Below, in pieces: positions 39,078 to 48,642 of a stretch of 64,000 nt of DNA. Source of the DNA: Pseudoalteromonas sp. DL-6 (GTDB lineage: Bacteria; Pseudomonadota; Gammaproteobacteria; Enterobacterales; Alteromonadaceae). Numbering within the stretch: position 1 is the first letter of the stretch; every line of letters begins with the position of its first letter. Location: positions 868,001-932,000 of the forward strand of contig NZ_CP019770.1 in assembly GCF_004328665.1 (NCBI RefSeq), read 5' to 3'. A program made the translations under genes and the position numbers. The notes beneath the pieces are model-generated. The model was not told the DNA's origin, did not search any database, and saw only the letters and a program-made list of their open reading frames with translations.

Positions 39078-39440
39078 TTATGTTTGGTGAATAAGCGTTT
39101 CAAGCTCGCGGTGTAATAATGTTTCATCAGCAAGGTTTAGCTCAACTAAACGCTTTAAATGCGTGATACTGTCTATATCAATACTATGGCATTTAAGACC
39201 AATATGATTTTCTTCTATGTGACGAATAACCACCGGCATTTTTATTTCAATATCGCTTTGTGGCAAAGTAAAACGTAGTACTGCTTCGTCATTTTTGTTC
39301 CCAGTAAATGTATCGCTTTTAGTAATAAGCGCACCATGTAAAGAGATATCTAATAGAGTGCATTCATACTGGCTGCTAGCCATAACTAATTGCGCTGCAG
39401 TAGAGAACATAATACGAGAAAATTGCCGACGGTTTTGCAT
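39078..39440 (-). CDS. PilZ-domain protein (probable c-di-GMP receptor)
   Basis: 120 residues, essentially one PilZ domain. Both c-di-GMP binding motifs are intact: RxxxR at residues 5-9 (RQFSR) and DxSxxG (DISLHGALI, about 33-41). Such proteins bind c-di-GMP and adjust motility, adhesion or polysaccharide output through partners. No cyclase or phosphodiesterase is adjacent, so the partner is unknown. Confidence 0.88.
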   Translation of the reverse strand: MQNRRQFSRIMFSTAAQLVMASSQYECTLLDISLHGALITKSDTFTGNKNDEAVLRFTLPQSDIEIKMPVVIRHIEENHIGLKCHSIDIDSITHLKRLVELNLADETLLHRELETLIHQT

Positions 39441-39527
39441 AATAATCTTATAAAGCTGTTATTTACAATAAGCATAGCTGGTAATGCCCAACACGCCAAT
39501 TTGCTTAAAGATAAAAATAGCTCGCAT

Positions 39528-39558
39528 AAAAAAGCCCCGCATTAAATGCAGGGCTTTT
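39528..39558 (-). terminator. Terminator after ettA
   Basis: AAAAGCCC-GCAT / ATGC-GGGCTTTT stem with one internal mismatch; the T run lies on the minus strand, beyond the ettA stop. Confidence 0.8.
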
Positions 39559-39577
39559 AACTTATTCACTGTGGCTG

Positions 39578-41251
39578 TTAGCCAATTTTTTTATACTTTA
39601 TGCGCTTAGGCTGTGCAGCTTCTGCGCCAAGAGTCTTTTTAAGCCACTCTTCGTATTCAGTGTAGTTACCATCAAAGAAGTTAATTTGGCCTTCGTCGCG
39701 GTAATCTAAAATGTGTGTAGCAATACGGTCAAGGAACCAACGGTCATGCGAGATACACATTACACAACCTGGGAATTCTAAAATAGCATTCTCAAGAGCA
39801 CGTAATGTTTCAACATCCAAGTCATTAGTTGGCTCATCCAGAAGCACCACGTTGCCGCCTGCTTTTAACAGTTTAGCTAGGTGTAAACGGTTGCGCTCAC
39901 CGCCAGATAAGTCTTTAACAAACTTTTGCTGATCGTTGCCTTTAAAGTTAAAACGGCTAACGTAAGCACGGCTTGGGAACTCAAAGTTACCAATTTTTAG
40001 TACATCTTGGCCGTCAGAGATTTCTTGGAATACCGTTTTGCTTTCGTCCATGTTGCCACGGAACTGATCAACAGTTGCTAGTTCTACTGTTTCACCAATG
40101 CTGATATTACCGCTATCTGGCTGTTCTTCACCGCTTAACATTTTAAATAGCGTTGATTTACCTGCACCATTGGCGCCAATAATACCCACAATAGCGCCCT
40201 TAGGCATGCTAAAGCTTAAGTCATCAATTAAAACGCGGTCGCCAAAGCTTTTACGTAAGTTGTTTACTTCTAATACTTGGTCACCTAAACGTGGGCCAGG
40301 TGGAATAAACAATTCGTTGGTTTCGTTACGTTTTTGGTAATCAGACTGTTGTAGCTCGCTAAACTGCGCCATACGTGCTTTTGACTTAGCTTGACGACCT
40401 TTAGGGTTTGAACGCACCCACTCAAGTTCTTGTGCAATTGATTTTTGACGTGCTTTTTCAGATTTTTGCTCTTGTTGTAAGCGGGCATCTTTTTGCTCAA
40501 GCCAAGACGAGTAGTTACCTTCCCACGGAATACCTTCACCACGGTCAAGCTCTAAAATCCAACCTGCTACATTATCAAGGAAGTAACGGTCATGCGTTAC
40601 TGCCACAACAGTGCCTTCGTAGTCATGTAAGAAGCGCTCTAACCAGGCAACCGACTCAGCATCTAAGTGGTTAGTTGGTTCATCGAGAATCAGCATGTCT
40701 GGTTTTTCAAGTAACAAACGACAAATAGCAACACGACGGCGCTCACCACCCGATAGGTGCTCAATTTTAGCATCCCACTCAGGTAAACGAAGTGCATCGG
40801 CAGCACGCTCTAATACGTTATCGATATTATGACCATCGTGCGCTTGAATAACCGCTTCTAATTCACCTTGCTCTTTAGCCAGTGCGTCAAAGTCAGCGCC
40901 TTCCATTGCGTATTCGTTATACACTTCGTCAAGGCGGTTAAGGGCATGTTTTACTTCACCTACAGCTTCTTCAACAATTTCACGAACTGTTTTGCTTTCG
41001 TCCAAAACAGGCTCTTGCGGTAAGTAACCAATTTTAGTGCCTGGTTGAGGGCGAGCTTCACCTTCAAACTCTTCATCAACACCCGCCATAATGCGAAGTA
41101 GTGATGATTTACCAGAACCATTTAAACCTAGCACACCAATTTTTGCGCCTGGGAAAAAATGCAACGAAATATCTTTTAAGATAGTGCGTTTTGGTGGCAC
41201 AACCTTAGATACTCGACTCATCGAGAATATAAACTTATCAGGTAAAACCAT
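39578..41251 (-). CDS. ettA: Energy-dependent translational throttle protein EttA (ABC-F)
   Basis: 557 residues from ATG 41251 (AAGG upstream); an upstream in-frame TTG would add only five residues. Tandem ABC ATPase domains each show Walker A (GLNGSGKSS; GANGAGKST), signature (LSGGERRR; LSGGERNR) and Walker B (LILDEPTNHLD; VLLDEPTNDLD). The linker (WVRSNPKGRQAKSKARMAQF) and the N-terminal MSRVSKVVPPKRTILKDISL are those of EttA. It binds the ribosomal E site and gates entry into elongation according to energy state. Confidence 0.96.
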   Translation of the reverse strand: MVLPDKFIFSMSRVSKVVPPKRTILKDISLHFFPGAKIGVLGLNGSGKSSLLRIMAGVDEEFEGEARPQPGTKIGYLPQEPVLDESKTVREIVEEAVGEVKHALNRLDEVYNEYAMEGADFDALAKEQGELEAVIQAHDGHNIDNVLERAADALRLPEWDAKIEHLSGGERRRVAICRLLLEKPDMLILDEPTNHLDAESVAWLERFLHDYEGTVVAVTHDRYFLDNVAGWILELDRGEGIPWEGNYSSWLEQKDARLQQEQKSEKARQKSIAQELEWVRSNPKGRQAKSKARMAQFSELQQSDYQKRNETNELFIPPGPRLGDQVLEVNNLRKSFGDRVLIDDLSFSMPKGAIVGIIGANGAGKSTLFKMLSGEEQPDSGNISIGETVELATVDQFRGNMDESKTVFQEISDGQDVLKIGNFEFPSRAYVSRFNFKGNDQQKFVKDLSGGERNRLHLAKLLKAGGNVVLLDEPTNDLDVETLRALENAILEFPGCVMCISHDRWFLDRIATHILDYRDEGQINFFDGNYTEYEEWLKKTLGAEAAQPKRIKYKKIG

Positions 41252-41383
41252 GGAAGAAGCCTTCAAATAATAATAAAAATTTCAATGCTGTATTGTAGTG
41301 GCTCACAGGTGAAACAGTCAACGAATGGCACTGTTTTAAAGTACATATTCAATTTATACAAACCGCGTGAATAAATTTCATTT

Positions 41384-41407
41384 AGACATCTATACATCTA
41401 GAGGTTG
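41384..41407 (+). promoter_or_regulatory. Tandem MetJ operators (met boxes) at metA
   Basis: Three contiguous 8-base units: AGACATCT (7/8 to AGACGTCT), ATACATCT (6/8) and AGAGGTTG (4/8). The last overlaps the -35 (TTGATA, 41405-41410) of a promoter with CATAAT at 41427-41432. S-adenosylmethionine-bound MetJ would repress metA and the metH genes behind it. Two good adjacent boxes are enough for MetJ cooperative binding in E. coli. Confidence 0.75.
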
Positions 41408-41432
41408 ATATTTTTGGCGTTGTGTTCATAAT
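41405..41432 (+). promoter_or_regulatory. Sigma-70 promoter of the metA operon
   Basis: TTGATA, a 16-base spacer, CATAAT. It lies 44 bp upstream of the metA ATG, and the -35 overlaps the last met box. Confidence 0.6.
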
Positions 41433-41476
41433 GAGAGCGTATTAACTCTCGGTTTTTATGAGCAGGAGCTTTAAGA

Positions 41477-42424
41477 ATGCCAATTACAGTAGAAGACGAA
41501 TTGCCAGCTATTGCACGTTTACGTCATGAAAACGTGTTTGTAATGCCAAAAACGCGTGCAAAGACCCAAGAAATACGCCCTATGCGTTTGGCTATTCTTA
41601 ATCTTATGCCTAATAAAGTAGAAACCGAAGTACAGTTTATTCGCTTGTTGGCTAACTCTCCGCTGCAAGTAAATGTTGAGCTATTGCGCCTTGATACGCA
41701 CCGCAGCAGTAGCAACTCAGAGCAACACTTAGATACTTTTTATCGTTATTTCTCAGAAGTAAAAAACAACAACTACGATGCACTGTTAATTACCGGTGCA
41801 CCGCTCGCGCATTTAGAGTATGAAGAAGTAGCTTACTGGGAAGAGCTCAAAGTAATTATTGATTGGGCCGAGCAACATGTAACTTCTACCTTGTTTTCGT
41901 GCTGGGCTGCCCATGCAGCTTTATACCACCGTTATAATTTAAAGCGCGATTTAAAAGACAATAAACTTTGCGGAGTGTTTACCCATCAATGCTATTTTGC
42001 CCATGGTGCACTTACCCGCGGCTTTGATGATACCTTTTTAGTCCCCCACTCACGCTATGGCCACATAGATATTAATAAAATAAACGCCTGTGAAGAGCTG
42101 GTGGTATTAGCGGGCTCTGAACGAGTAGGGGCGTATTTACTTAAAAATAAATCGGGCAGCCAAGTGTTTATTACCGGCCACCCCGAATACGATGCCGACA
42201 GTTTAAAAGCCGAATATGAGCGCGATTTACAAAAAAGCCCCGATGCGCCAAAGCCCGAAAACTATTTTCCTGATGACGATGCCAGCAAACAACCGTCTAA
42301 AACATGGCAAAGCCACGCGTTTTTACTGTTTTCAAACTGGTTAAATTATTACGTTTACCAAACCACACCCTATGATATTAACTTAGTTAGCCAAGACGTA
42401 AGGACTAACAACTATGCCGAATAA
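41477..42424 (+). CDS. metA: Homoserine O-acyltransferase MetA
   Basis: 315 residues, the family length. The nucleophile is C142 ([13 protein letters not shown]), and the HxE motif is in [11 protein letters not shown]. It acylates homoserine, the first step of methionine synthesis; whether succinyl or acetyl is used cannot be told by eye. It is preceded by met boxes, and its end overlaps the first metH gene by 11 bases, so the two are translationally linked. Confidence 0.95.
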   Translation: MPITVEDELPAIARLRHENVFVMPKTRAKTQEIRPMRLAILNLMPNKVETEVQFIRLLANSPLQVNVELLRLDTHRSSSNSEQHLDTFYRYFSEVKNNNYDALLITGAPLAHLEYEEVAYWEELKVIIDWAEQHVTSTLFSCWAAHAALYHRYNLKRDLKDNKLCGVFTHQCYFAHGALTRGFDDTFLVPHSRYGHIDINKINACEELVVLAGSERVGAYLLKNKSGSQVFITGHPEYDADSLKAEYERDLQKSPDAPKPENYFPDDDASKQPSKTWQSHAFLLFSNWLNYYVYQTTPYDINLVSQDVRTNNYAE

Positions 42425-43484
42425 TTCTCAAAACAATAAGCATGAACAGCTGAGCACTGCGCTCAAACAGCGCATTTTAATTTTAGATGGTGCAATGGGA
42501 ACCATGATCCAAGCGCATAAGCTTGAAGAGCAAGATTACCGGGGTGAACGTTTTAAAGATTGGCACGTGCTTATTAAAGGTAATAACGATTTATTAAGCC
42601 TAACCAAGCCTGAAATTATTACTGATATACACCGCAGTTTTTTAGCCGCCGGTGCCGATATTATCGAAACTAACACCTTTAACTCGACCACTATTTCGAT
42701 GGAAGATTACGACATGGCGAGTATAAGCCGTGAAGTTAATTTAGAGTCAGCTAAGTTAGCCCGTGCTGTATGTGATGAATTTAGCGCTAAAACCCCAGAA
42801 AAACCGCGCTATGTAGCGGGTGTTTTAGGGCCAACATCTAAAACCTGTTCGTTATCGCCGGATGTAAACGACCCGGGCTATCGTAATATCACCTTTGATA
42901 AGTTAGTGACTGCGTATGTGGAGTCGACCCTTGCGCTTATGGAGGGCGGTGTAGATATTATTTTAATCGAAACCATATTCGACACGCTTAATGCAAAAGC
43001 CGCCTCATTCGCGGTAGAAGAGGCGTTTGAACAAGCAGGGCGTAAATTACCAGTAATGATATCAGGCACTATTACCGACGCCTCAGGCCGCACGCTTTCA
43101 GGGCAAACCACCGAAGCATTTTATAACTCTATTCGCCATATTAAGCCGCTTTCAATTGGCTTAAATTGCGCTCTTGGGCCAGATTTACTTCGCCAATACG
43201 TTGAAGAGCTATCACGCGTGTGCGAAACCTTTGTTTCTGTTCACCCTAACGCGGGCTTACCCAATGAGTTTGGAGAATACGATTTAGAAGCAGGCGACAT
43301 GGCAAAAGAGATCATAGATTGGGGTAAATCGGGCTTTATTAATATTGTTGGCGGTTGCTGCGGCACTACGCCTGCGCACATTCGCGCTTTTGCCAAAGGG
43401 CTTGAAGGGGTAAAGCCTCGCGCATTACCAGAGCTTGAAGTACGCATGCGTTTATCAGGCCTAGAAGCCTGTAACTTAAATTAA
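42414..43484 (+). CDS. metH: Methionine synthase, homocysteine-binding module (first half of a split MetH)
   Basis: 356 residues corresponding to the N-terminal module of cobalamin-dependent Met[11 protein letters not shown] at the start, zinc-binding cysteines in LNCALGP (about 252) and GGCCGTTP (about 314 and 315), and the usual module end [11 protein letters not shown], after which a stop codon occurs. The module binds and deprotonates homocysteine. In E. coli it is fused to the next module through a short linker; here the next gene continues exactly from that linker. It overlaps metA by 11 bases. Confidence 0.93.
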   Translation: MPNNSQNNKHEQLSTALKQRILILDGAMGTMIQAHKLEEQDYRGERFKDWHVLIKGNNDLLSLTKPEIITDIHRSFLAAGADIIETNTFNSTTISMEDYDMASISREVNLESAKLARAVCDEFSAKTPEKPRYVAGVLGPTSKTCSLSPDVNDPGYRNITFDKLVTAYVESTLALMEGGVDIILIETIFDTLNAKAASFAVEEAFEQAGRKLPVMISGTITDASGRTLSGQTTEAFYNSIRHIKPLSIGLNCALGPDLLRQYVEELSRVCETFVSVHPNAGLPNEFGEYDLEAGDMAKEIIDWGKSGFINIVGGCCGTTPAHIRAFAKGLEGVKPRALPELEVRMRLSGLEACNLN

Positions 43485-43494
43485 GGAGCCGCCA

Positions 43495-46125
43495 ATGACC
43501 CAACAAATTGCAGTATTTACCAATGTCGGCGAGCGTACTAACGTAACTGGCTCGGCGATGTTTAAACGTTTGATCATGGAAGAAGACTACGAGACCGCCC
43601 TTAATGTAGCCCGCGAACAAGTAGAAAATGGCGCACAGGTTATTGATATCAACATGGACGAAGCCATGCTGGACTCAAAAGCCGCCATGGTTAAGTTTTT
43701 AAACTTAATTGCCTCAGAGCCTGATATTTCTAAAGTACCTATAATGGTCGACTCCTCTAAATGGGAAGTTATCGAAGCAGGCTTAAAGTGTATTCAAGGC
43801 AAGGCCATTGTTAACTCCATTTCACTCAAAGAGGGTGAAGAGCCGTTTATTCGCCAAGCTAAAATTATAAAACGCTTTGGCGCCGCCGCTGTTGTGATGG
43901 CGTTTGATACCGAGGGCCAAGCCGATACCGCCGATCGTAAGTTTGAAATATGTGAGCGCAGCTACCGTATTTTGGTCGACGAAATTGGCTTTCCGCCAGA
44001 AGACATTATATTCGACCCCAACATATTTGCCGTTGCCACCGGCATAGAAGAGCACGACAACTACGCCGTAGAATTTATTGAAGGCACCCGCCGCATTAAG
44101 CAAAACTTACCCCATTGTAAAGTGTCGGGTGGGGTGTCAAACGTATCGTTTTCATTCAGAGGTAATAACCCGGTACGCGAAGCGATTCACTCGGTATTTT
44201 TATACCATGCTATAAAAGCGGGCATGGATATGGGCATAGTAAACGCAGGGCAACTTGCGGTTTACGACGACATCCCCGAAGAACTCCGTAAAGCCGTAGA
44301 AGATGTAATTCTTAATACCGACCCAGGTGCGGGCGAGCGCCTTGTTGAACTTGCACCTAAATATTCAGGCATGGCACAAGCTGAGCGGGTAGAAGATTTA
44401 GAATGGCGCACTTGGCCGGTTGAAAAACGCCTAGAGCATGCCCTTGTAAAAGGTATAACCACCTTTATAGATGAAGATACAGAAGAGTGCCGTGCTGGCG
44501 CCGATAAACCTATTCACGTGATTGAAGGGCCACTCATGGACGGCATGAACGTAGTAGGAGATTTATTTGGTGCCGGTAAAATGTTTTTACCTCAAGTTGT
44601 TAAATCGGCTCGGGTAATGAAACGCGCGGTCGCCTACCTTGACCCATTCATTGAAGCCGAAAAAGAAGAGGGCGCGACCAACGGTAAAATTGTTATGGCT
44701 ACCGTAAAAGGTGACGTGCACGATATAGGTAAAAACATTGTAGGCGTAGTACTGCAATGTAATAACTACGAAGTAATCGACTTAGGCGTAATGGTACCTG
44801 CCGAAAAAATACTGCAAACAGCAATTGACGAAAAAGCCGATATTATAGGCCTTTCGGGCTTAATTACCCCATCGCTTGATGAAATGGTACATGTTGCCAA
44901 AGAAATGAAGCGTCGTGGCTTTGAGCTGCCGCTAATGATTGGCGGGGCAACCACCTCAAAAGCGCATACCGCAGTAAAAATAGAGCCGCAGTACGACAAA
45001 GGCGTGGTGTATGTAAATAATGCCAGCCGCGCCGTGGGTGTGGTGTCTAATTTATTATCAAAAGAGCATAAAGCAGAGTTTTTAGCTAAAACCACCGCCG
45101 AATACGACAAAGTACGCGAACAACAAGCACGCAAAAAGCCGCGCTCAAAACCAGTTACCATACAGCGCGCCCGCGATAATGCTGCAAAGCTCGATTGGGA
45201 TAACTACACCCCACCCGTGCCGAAAAAGCTGGGTGTGACCGAGTTTAAAAATGTATCAATCGCGACTCTACGCAAATACATAGACTGGACGCCGTACTTT
45301 ATGACCTGGTCAATCGCCGGTAAATATCCGCGCATAATGACCGACGAAGTAGTGGGTGAACAAGCACAAAGCTTGTTTAAAGACGCCAACGACATGCTCG
45401 ATGAGCTTGAAAAGTCAGGCACTTTGCAGCCATTAGGTGTTATTGGTTTATTCCCAGCTAACCGTGTGGGCGATGATATAGAAATTTACACCGACGAAAC
45501 GCGAAAAGAGCTATTAACTACCTCATGCCATTTACGTCAGCAAACCGAAAAAACCGACTTTGCTAACTACTGCCTAGCCGATTACATTGCGCCAAAAGGC
45601 ACACCCGATTACTTTGGTGCGTTTGCGGTAACAGGCGGTTTAGAAGAGGACGACCTCGCCAATGCGTTCGATGCCAAGCAAGACGACTATAATAAAATAA
45701 TGGTAAAAGCCGTAGCCGACAGACTCGCTGAGGCGTTTGCAGAATACTTGCACGAACAAGTGCGTAAAGAGTATTGGGGTTATGCACCGGATGAAAACCT
45801 GGGTAACGATGAGCTAATCCGCGAAAATTACCAAGGTATTCGTCCAGCACCGGGTTACCCAGCGTGCCCAGAGCACACCGAGAAAAAGAAAATTTGGCAA
45901 CTACTCGATACCGAAAAACGCATAGGTATGCAGCTCACCAGCTCATACGCCATGTGGCCAGGGGCTGCGGTATCAGGTTGGTACTTTTCACACCCACAAG
46001 CTAAATACTACGCGGTAGCGGCAGTACAACGTGACCAAGTAGAGGATTACGCCAAGCGAACCAACATGACGCTCGCAGAAGCCGAAAGGTGGTTATCGCC
46101 TAACTTGGGGTATGATCCAGAATAA
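43495..46125 (+). CDS. metH: Methionine synthase, folate-, cobalamin- and activation modules (second half of a split MetH)
   Basis: 876 residues with an AAGGAG ribosome site 10 bp after the stop of the first half. Modules in order: methyl-tetrahydrofolate barrel ([18 protein letters not shown] onward), cap and cobalamin domain with the lower-ligand motif DVHDIG (His about 408), and the reactivation domain that binds S-adenosylmethionine ([12 protein letters not shown] near 782). It carries everything E. coli MetH has after its first module. The two halves sum to 1232 residues against 1227 in E. coli, so nothing is lost. Confidence 0.93.
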   Translation: MTQQIAVFTNVGERTNVTGSAMFKRLIMEEDYETALNVAREQVENGAQVIDINMDEAMLDSKAAMVKFLNLIASEPDISKVPIMVDSSKWEVIEAGLKCIQGKAIVNSISLKEGEEPFIRQAKIIKRFGAAAVVMAFDTEGQADTADRKFEICERSYRILVDEIGFPPEDIIFDPNIFAVATGIEEHDNYAVEFIEGTRRIKQNLPHCKVSGGVSNVSFSFRGNNPVREAIHSVFLYHAIKAGMDMGIVNAGQLAVYDDIPEELRKAVEDVILNTDPGAGERLVELAPKYSGMAQAERVEDLEWRTWPVEKRLEHALVKGITTFIDEDTEECRAGADKPIHVIEGPLMDGMNVVGDLFGAGKMFLPQVVKSARVMKRAVAYLDPFIEAEKEEGATNGKIVMATVKGDVHDIGKNIVGVVLQCNNYEVIDLGVMVPAEKILQTAIDEKADIIGLSGLITPSLDEMVHVAKEMKRRGFELPLMIGGATTSKAHTAVKIEPQYDKGVVYVNNASRAVGVVSNLLSKEHKAEFLAKTTAEYDKVREQQARKKPRSKPVTIQRARDNAAKLDWDNYTPPVPKKLGVTEFKNVSIATLRKYIDWTPYFMTWSIAGKYPRIMTDEVVGEQAQSLFKDANDMLDELEKSGTLQPLGVIGLFPANRVGDDIEIYTDETRKELLTTSCHLRQQTEKTDFANYCLADYIAPKGTPDYFGAFAVTGGLEEDDLANAFDAKQDDYNKIMVKAVADRLAEAFAEYLHEQVRKEYWGYAPDENLGNDELIRENYQGIRPAPGYPACPEHTEKKKIWQLLDTEKRIGMQLTSSYAMWPGAAVSGWYFSHPQAKYYAVAAVQRDQVEDYAKRTNMTLAEAERWLSPNLGYDPE

Positions 46126-46168
46126 AAGAGCAGTGGTCAGTTTTTAGCTGTCAGCTATCAGTAAAAAC

Positions 46169-46195
46169 AAAACGAGCCTAATTAGGCTCGTTTTT
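46169..46195 (+). terminator. Terminator of the metA-metH operon
   Basis: AAAACGAGCC / GGCTCGTTTT around a short TAATTA core, then T5. Confidence 0.82.
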
Positions 46196-46334
46196 CTATT
46201 CTAGGAACTTGGTAGTTTACAAATAGTTTGTTTAGTGAAATATTAATCGATTTATAAACTCCCGTGCTAGGGGGGGAACTAACCACAATAATTACACTGG
46301 TTAAGCTATTAGTCTTTTTTAAAAAAGGATTTAC

Positions 46335-46547
46335 ATGAAGAAAAAAACTTCAAACTTAGTTGTTATATTTTTATCTGCATTCATTACATCGTTTGTTAGT
46401 CGCTATTTAACTGACTCAATAATAAACCTAAAAGATCTACCTTTTTATTTGGAGTTTTTACTTTTCCTAGCTATTTATTTAATAATTTATTTCCCACTAA
46501 ATTGTGTATTCGAAAAATTCGTTGTTAAGTCAACACCTGATAGTTAG
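46335..46547 (+). CDS. Small membrane protein of unknown function
   Basis: 70 residues with a good AAAGGA ribosome site. Two membrane helices (NLVVIFLSAFITSFVSRYL and FYLEFLLFLAIYLIIYFPLNCVF) flank a short polar loop with a charged pair. Low-GC codon use contrasts with the GC-richer metH genes just upstream. No family recognised. Confidence 0.65.
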   Translation: MKKKTSNLVVIFLSAFITSFVSRYLTDSIINLKDLPFYLEFLLFLAIYLIIYFPLNCVFEKFVVKSTPDS

Positions 46548-46686
46548 CAAAACAGCAAGGCAGAATAAAATATAATGAGTCAGGGGTTCGCTATACAAGA
46601 CTTTACAGGTATTTTAGCTTATTGTTTTGTCGCATAGCTGTGTAGCAATTGGCTTGCTCTTAACCACTTTTAAACAAGGCAGTTTT

Positions 46687-47382
46687 ATGAAAACAATCGG
46701 TATGTTAGGGGGCATGAGTTGGGAGTCAACAACCAGCTATTACAAAGCTTTAAACGTAGGCGTTAAAAACTCATTGGGTGGACTACATAGTGCCAAAATT
46801 TGCATGGTGAGTGTTGATTTTGCGGAAATTGAAACGCTACAGCATCAAGGTGATTGGCAACAAACAGCTAAGTTACTCACCGAGGCGGCTAAATCTGTAG
46901 AGGCTGGTGGTGCCGACTTTTTGCTTATTTGTACCAACACTATGCATAAAGTGGCCGATGAGATTGCCAGTAATATTACCATTCCTATTTTACATATTGC
47001 TGATGCCACCGCAGAGCAACTAAAACTCGATAATATTTCGCAAGTAGGGTTGTTGGGCACGCAATTTACAATGGAGCAAAACTTTTACAAAGAGCGTTTA
47101 ACCGATAAGCATAACATTGAGGTATTAATACCTCAGCCTAATGAGCGAAAGCGAGTGCACGAGGTTATTTATTCGCAGTTATGCCAAGGGATTATTGATG
47201 ACGATTCGCGAGCTGATTATATACGTATTATAGAGCGCTTATTTGCACAAGGCGCACAGGCCATTATTTTAGGCTGTACTGAAATCGCCTTGTTGGTAAA
47301 GCCACAACATACGCAGGTCCCGCTTTACGATACTACCAAAATACATGCCGAAGCAGCAGTAAAACTAGCGCTGGCTAAATAA
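46687..47382 (+). CDS. Aspartate/glutamate racemase family protein (YgeA type)
   Basis: 231 residues from ATG 46687 (CAAGGC upstream); the 20 extra residues possible upstream do not resemble the family. MKTIGMLGGMSWESTTSYY is the family N-terminus. The two catalytic cysteines are in LICTNTMHK and ILGCTEIALL. It is a PLP-independent racemase, probably acting on an acidic or other amino acid; E. coli YgeA has broad activity. Confidence 0.9.
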   Translation: MKTIGMLGGMSWESTTSYYKALNVGVKNSLGGLHSAKICMVSVDFAEIETLQHQGDWQQTAKLLTEAAKSVEAGGADFLLICTNTMHKVADEIASNITIPILHIADATAEQLKLDNISQVGLLGTQFTMEQNFYKERLTDKHNIEVLIPQPNERKRVHEVIYSQLCQGIIDDDSRADYIRIIERLFAQGAQAIILGCTEIALLVKPQHTQVPLYDTTKIHAEAAVKLALAK

Positions 47383-47467
47383 ATAAGGTTGAGCTTAATT
47401 CTGTAAATAATTACTTCGTTATGCTTGCATACACCGATGCTAATAGTTTAGGAATCTGGGGGTAGAG

Positions 47468-47998
47468 GTGAAAAAGCTTACTATTTATTTGTTACTTTTA
47501 TTATCTGTTGGATATTCTGCAGTTGCTTTATATTCGCTTATTAATAGTGATATTGAAGATGTTATTATTTGCAGCGCTGATGAGAATACTCATTACATCC
47601 GAAGTGACGCTTGTGAATATTACTTACTTAATTATAGAGCAGATAAGAGTGATATTGAATCACTTGAATCAGGCGCTGGTCTAGCATTTTTATTTGAAAT
47701 TAAAGATATAGATAAGCGCGATGCTTATATCGAATACTTTATTTCTAAAGGAATCAAAGTAAATACGTTAAATCACATAGATGGTTTATCACCTCTACAC
47801 TCGGCTATTTTGCTTAATGACTTTGGTTTAGTGCAACTTTTAATGGATAAAGGCGCGAGTATTACTATTAAAGAAAAATCACATGGGCTTACACCTTTAG
47901 AGTTTATTCATAAACTGAGTGAAAAAAATGCTCAGATAGATAGGCAGCTGATATCTGAACTTTTGACGTCGATTTCAAATAATAAACAGGCTGGTTAA
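47468..47998 (+). CDS. Small exported/anchored protein with ankyrin repeats
   Basis: 176 residues from a GTG start after a G-rich ribosome site. An N-terminal hydrophobic segment (LTIYLLLLLSVGYSAVALYSLI) is a signal or anchor. Two cysteines lie near residues 35-50 (IICSADE, DACEYY). The C-terminal half shows an ankyrin repeat (DGLSPLHSAILLNDFGLVQLLMDKGASITIK) and a second degenerate one (HGLTPLEFIHKL). It is probably periplasmic and protein-binding; no specific role. Confidence 0.78.
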   Translation: MKKLTIYLLLLLSVGYSAVALYSLINSDIEDVIICSADENTHYIRSDACEYYLLNYRADKSDIESLESGAGLAFLFEIKDIDKRDAYIEYFISKGIKVNTLNHIDGLSPLHSAILLNDFGLVQLLMDKGASITIKEKSHGLTPLEFIHKLSEKNAQIDRQLISELLTSISNNKQAG

Positions 47999-48050
47999 TT
48001 CAAAGAATTACCGAATATGTTAAATCTAGTGATTCTATTATTTACCAACA

Positions 48051-48079
48051 AAAAAACCGCCAAATGGCGGTTTTTTATT
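48051..48079. terminator. Bidirectional terminator
   Basis: AAAAAACCGCC / GGCGGTTTTTT with an AAAT loop, between the convergent ankyrin and CsbD genes. Confidence 0.88.
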
Positions 48080-48108
48080 AGCAAGTAAAGCTGTTAACAC
48101 GCTTTATA

Positions 48109-48306
48109 TTAATGACCTTTCTCAAAGTCATTTACTTCGCGCTCGGCTTCATCTTTGGATTTACCGTATTTTTGCTGAATTTTACCAACAAGCTCGGTAC
48201 GGCTACCTTCAATTTTATCTAAATCATCGTTGGTAAGATCGCCCCATTTTTGCTGCGCTTTACCTTTAAGTTCTTTCCAATTTCCTTCGATACGATCGCT
48301 ATTCAT
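48109..48306 (-). CDS. CsbD-family stress protein (YjbJ-like)
   Basis: 65 residues, entirely the CsbD motif: NSDRIEGNWKELKGKAQQKWGDLTNDDLDKIEG, then KIQQKYGKSKDEAEREVNDF. Such small, highly charged helical proteins are abundant in stress or stationary phase, and their function is unresolved. An AGGAGC ribosome site lies upstream of the ATG. Confidence 0.92.
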   Translation of the reverse strand: MNSDRIEGNWKELKGKAQQKWGDLTNDDLDKIEGSRTELVGKIQQKYGKSKDEAEREVNDFEKGH

Positions 48307-48596
48307 AATTAGCTCCTTATTAAAAGTGATGATTTTTCATTTTAAAAGCGTTACTAATAAAATAATTTTTAACGTTCACTTATAAAGTTGCAAAGGCTAC
48401 ACCAGAAAGTAAAACGCTTAATTTTATTTATATATCAACTAGTTGTGGTTTTTTGATGCGTAGAGTTTTTTAGCCGGTGGCGAGCTTTATAAAAATTCTG
48501 CAGGGTGGCTTGTAATTATTGCAGGGACTTTTACTTCAGGGGCTGTTACTTCAGGGGGGATTATTGCAAGTACACTGTGCTGGTTTTTATAAGTAC
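48307..48596. other. Intergenic region with a degenerate 15-base tandem repeat
   Basis: No supported gene. It contains four head-to-tail 15-base units at 48516-48575 (described separately). The CsbD promoter must lie at its left end. Confidence 0.5.
48516..48575. repeat. Four degenerate 15-base tandem units
   Basis: Units start at 48516, 48531, 48546 and 48561. All begin TTA(T/C)T(G/T)CA; the middle two share TTACTTCAGGGG exactly. The period is a multiple of three, and one forward frame is open through it (reading ...AGTFTSGAVTSGG...), but no start codon or ribosome site supports translation. Confidence 0.6.
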
Positions 48597-48625
48597 AAAA
48601 AAAGCGAGCTATTAAAGCTCGCTTT
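48597..48625 (-). terminator. Terminator of the DUF3360-type permease gene
   Basis: AAAGCGAGCT / AGCTCGCTTT stem with an ATTAA loop; the T run is on the minus strand, just past the stop. Confidence 0.82.
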
Positions 48626-48642
48626 GGTGTTTAATAAAGGAA

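Noticed and set aside
44766..45161. 131-codon open frame antisense to the second metH gene
   Set aside because: The overlapping gene is unmistakable; the antisense product has no domain and is Ser/Thr/Ala-rich, a shadow of GC-biased codons.
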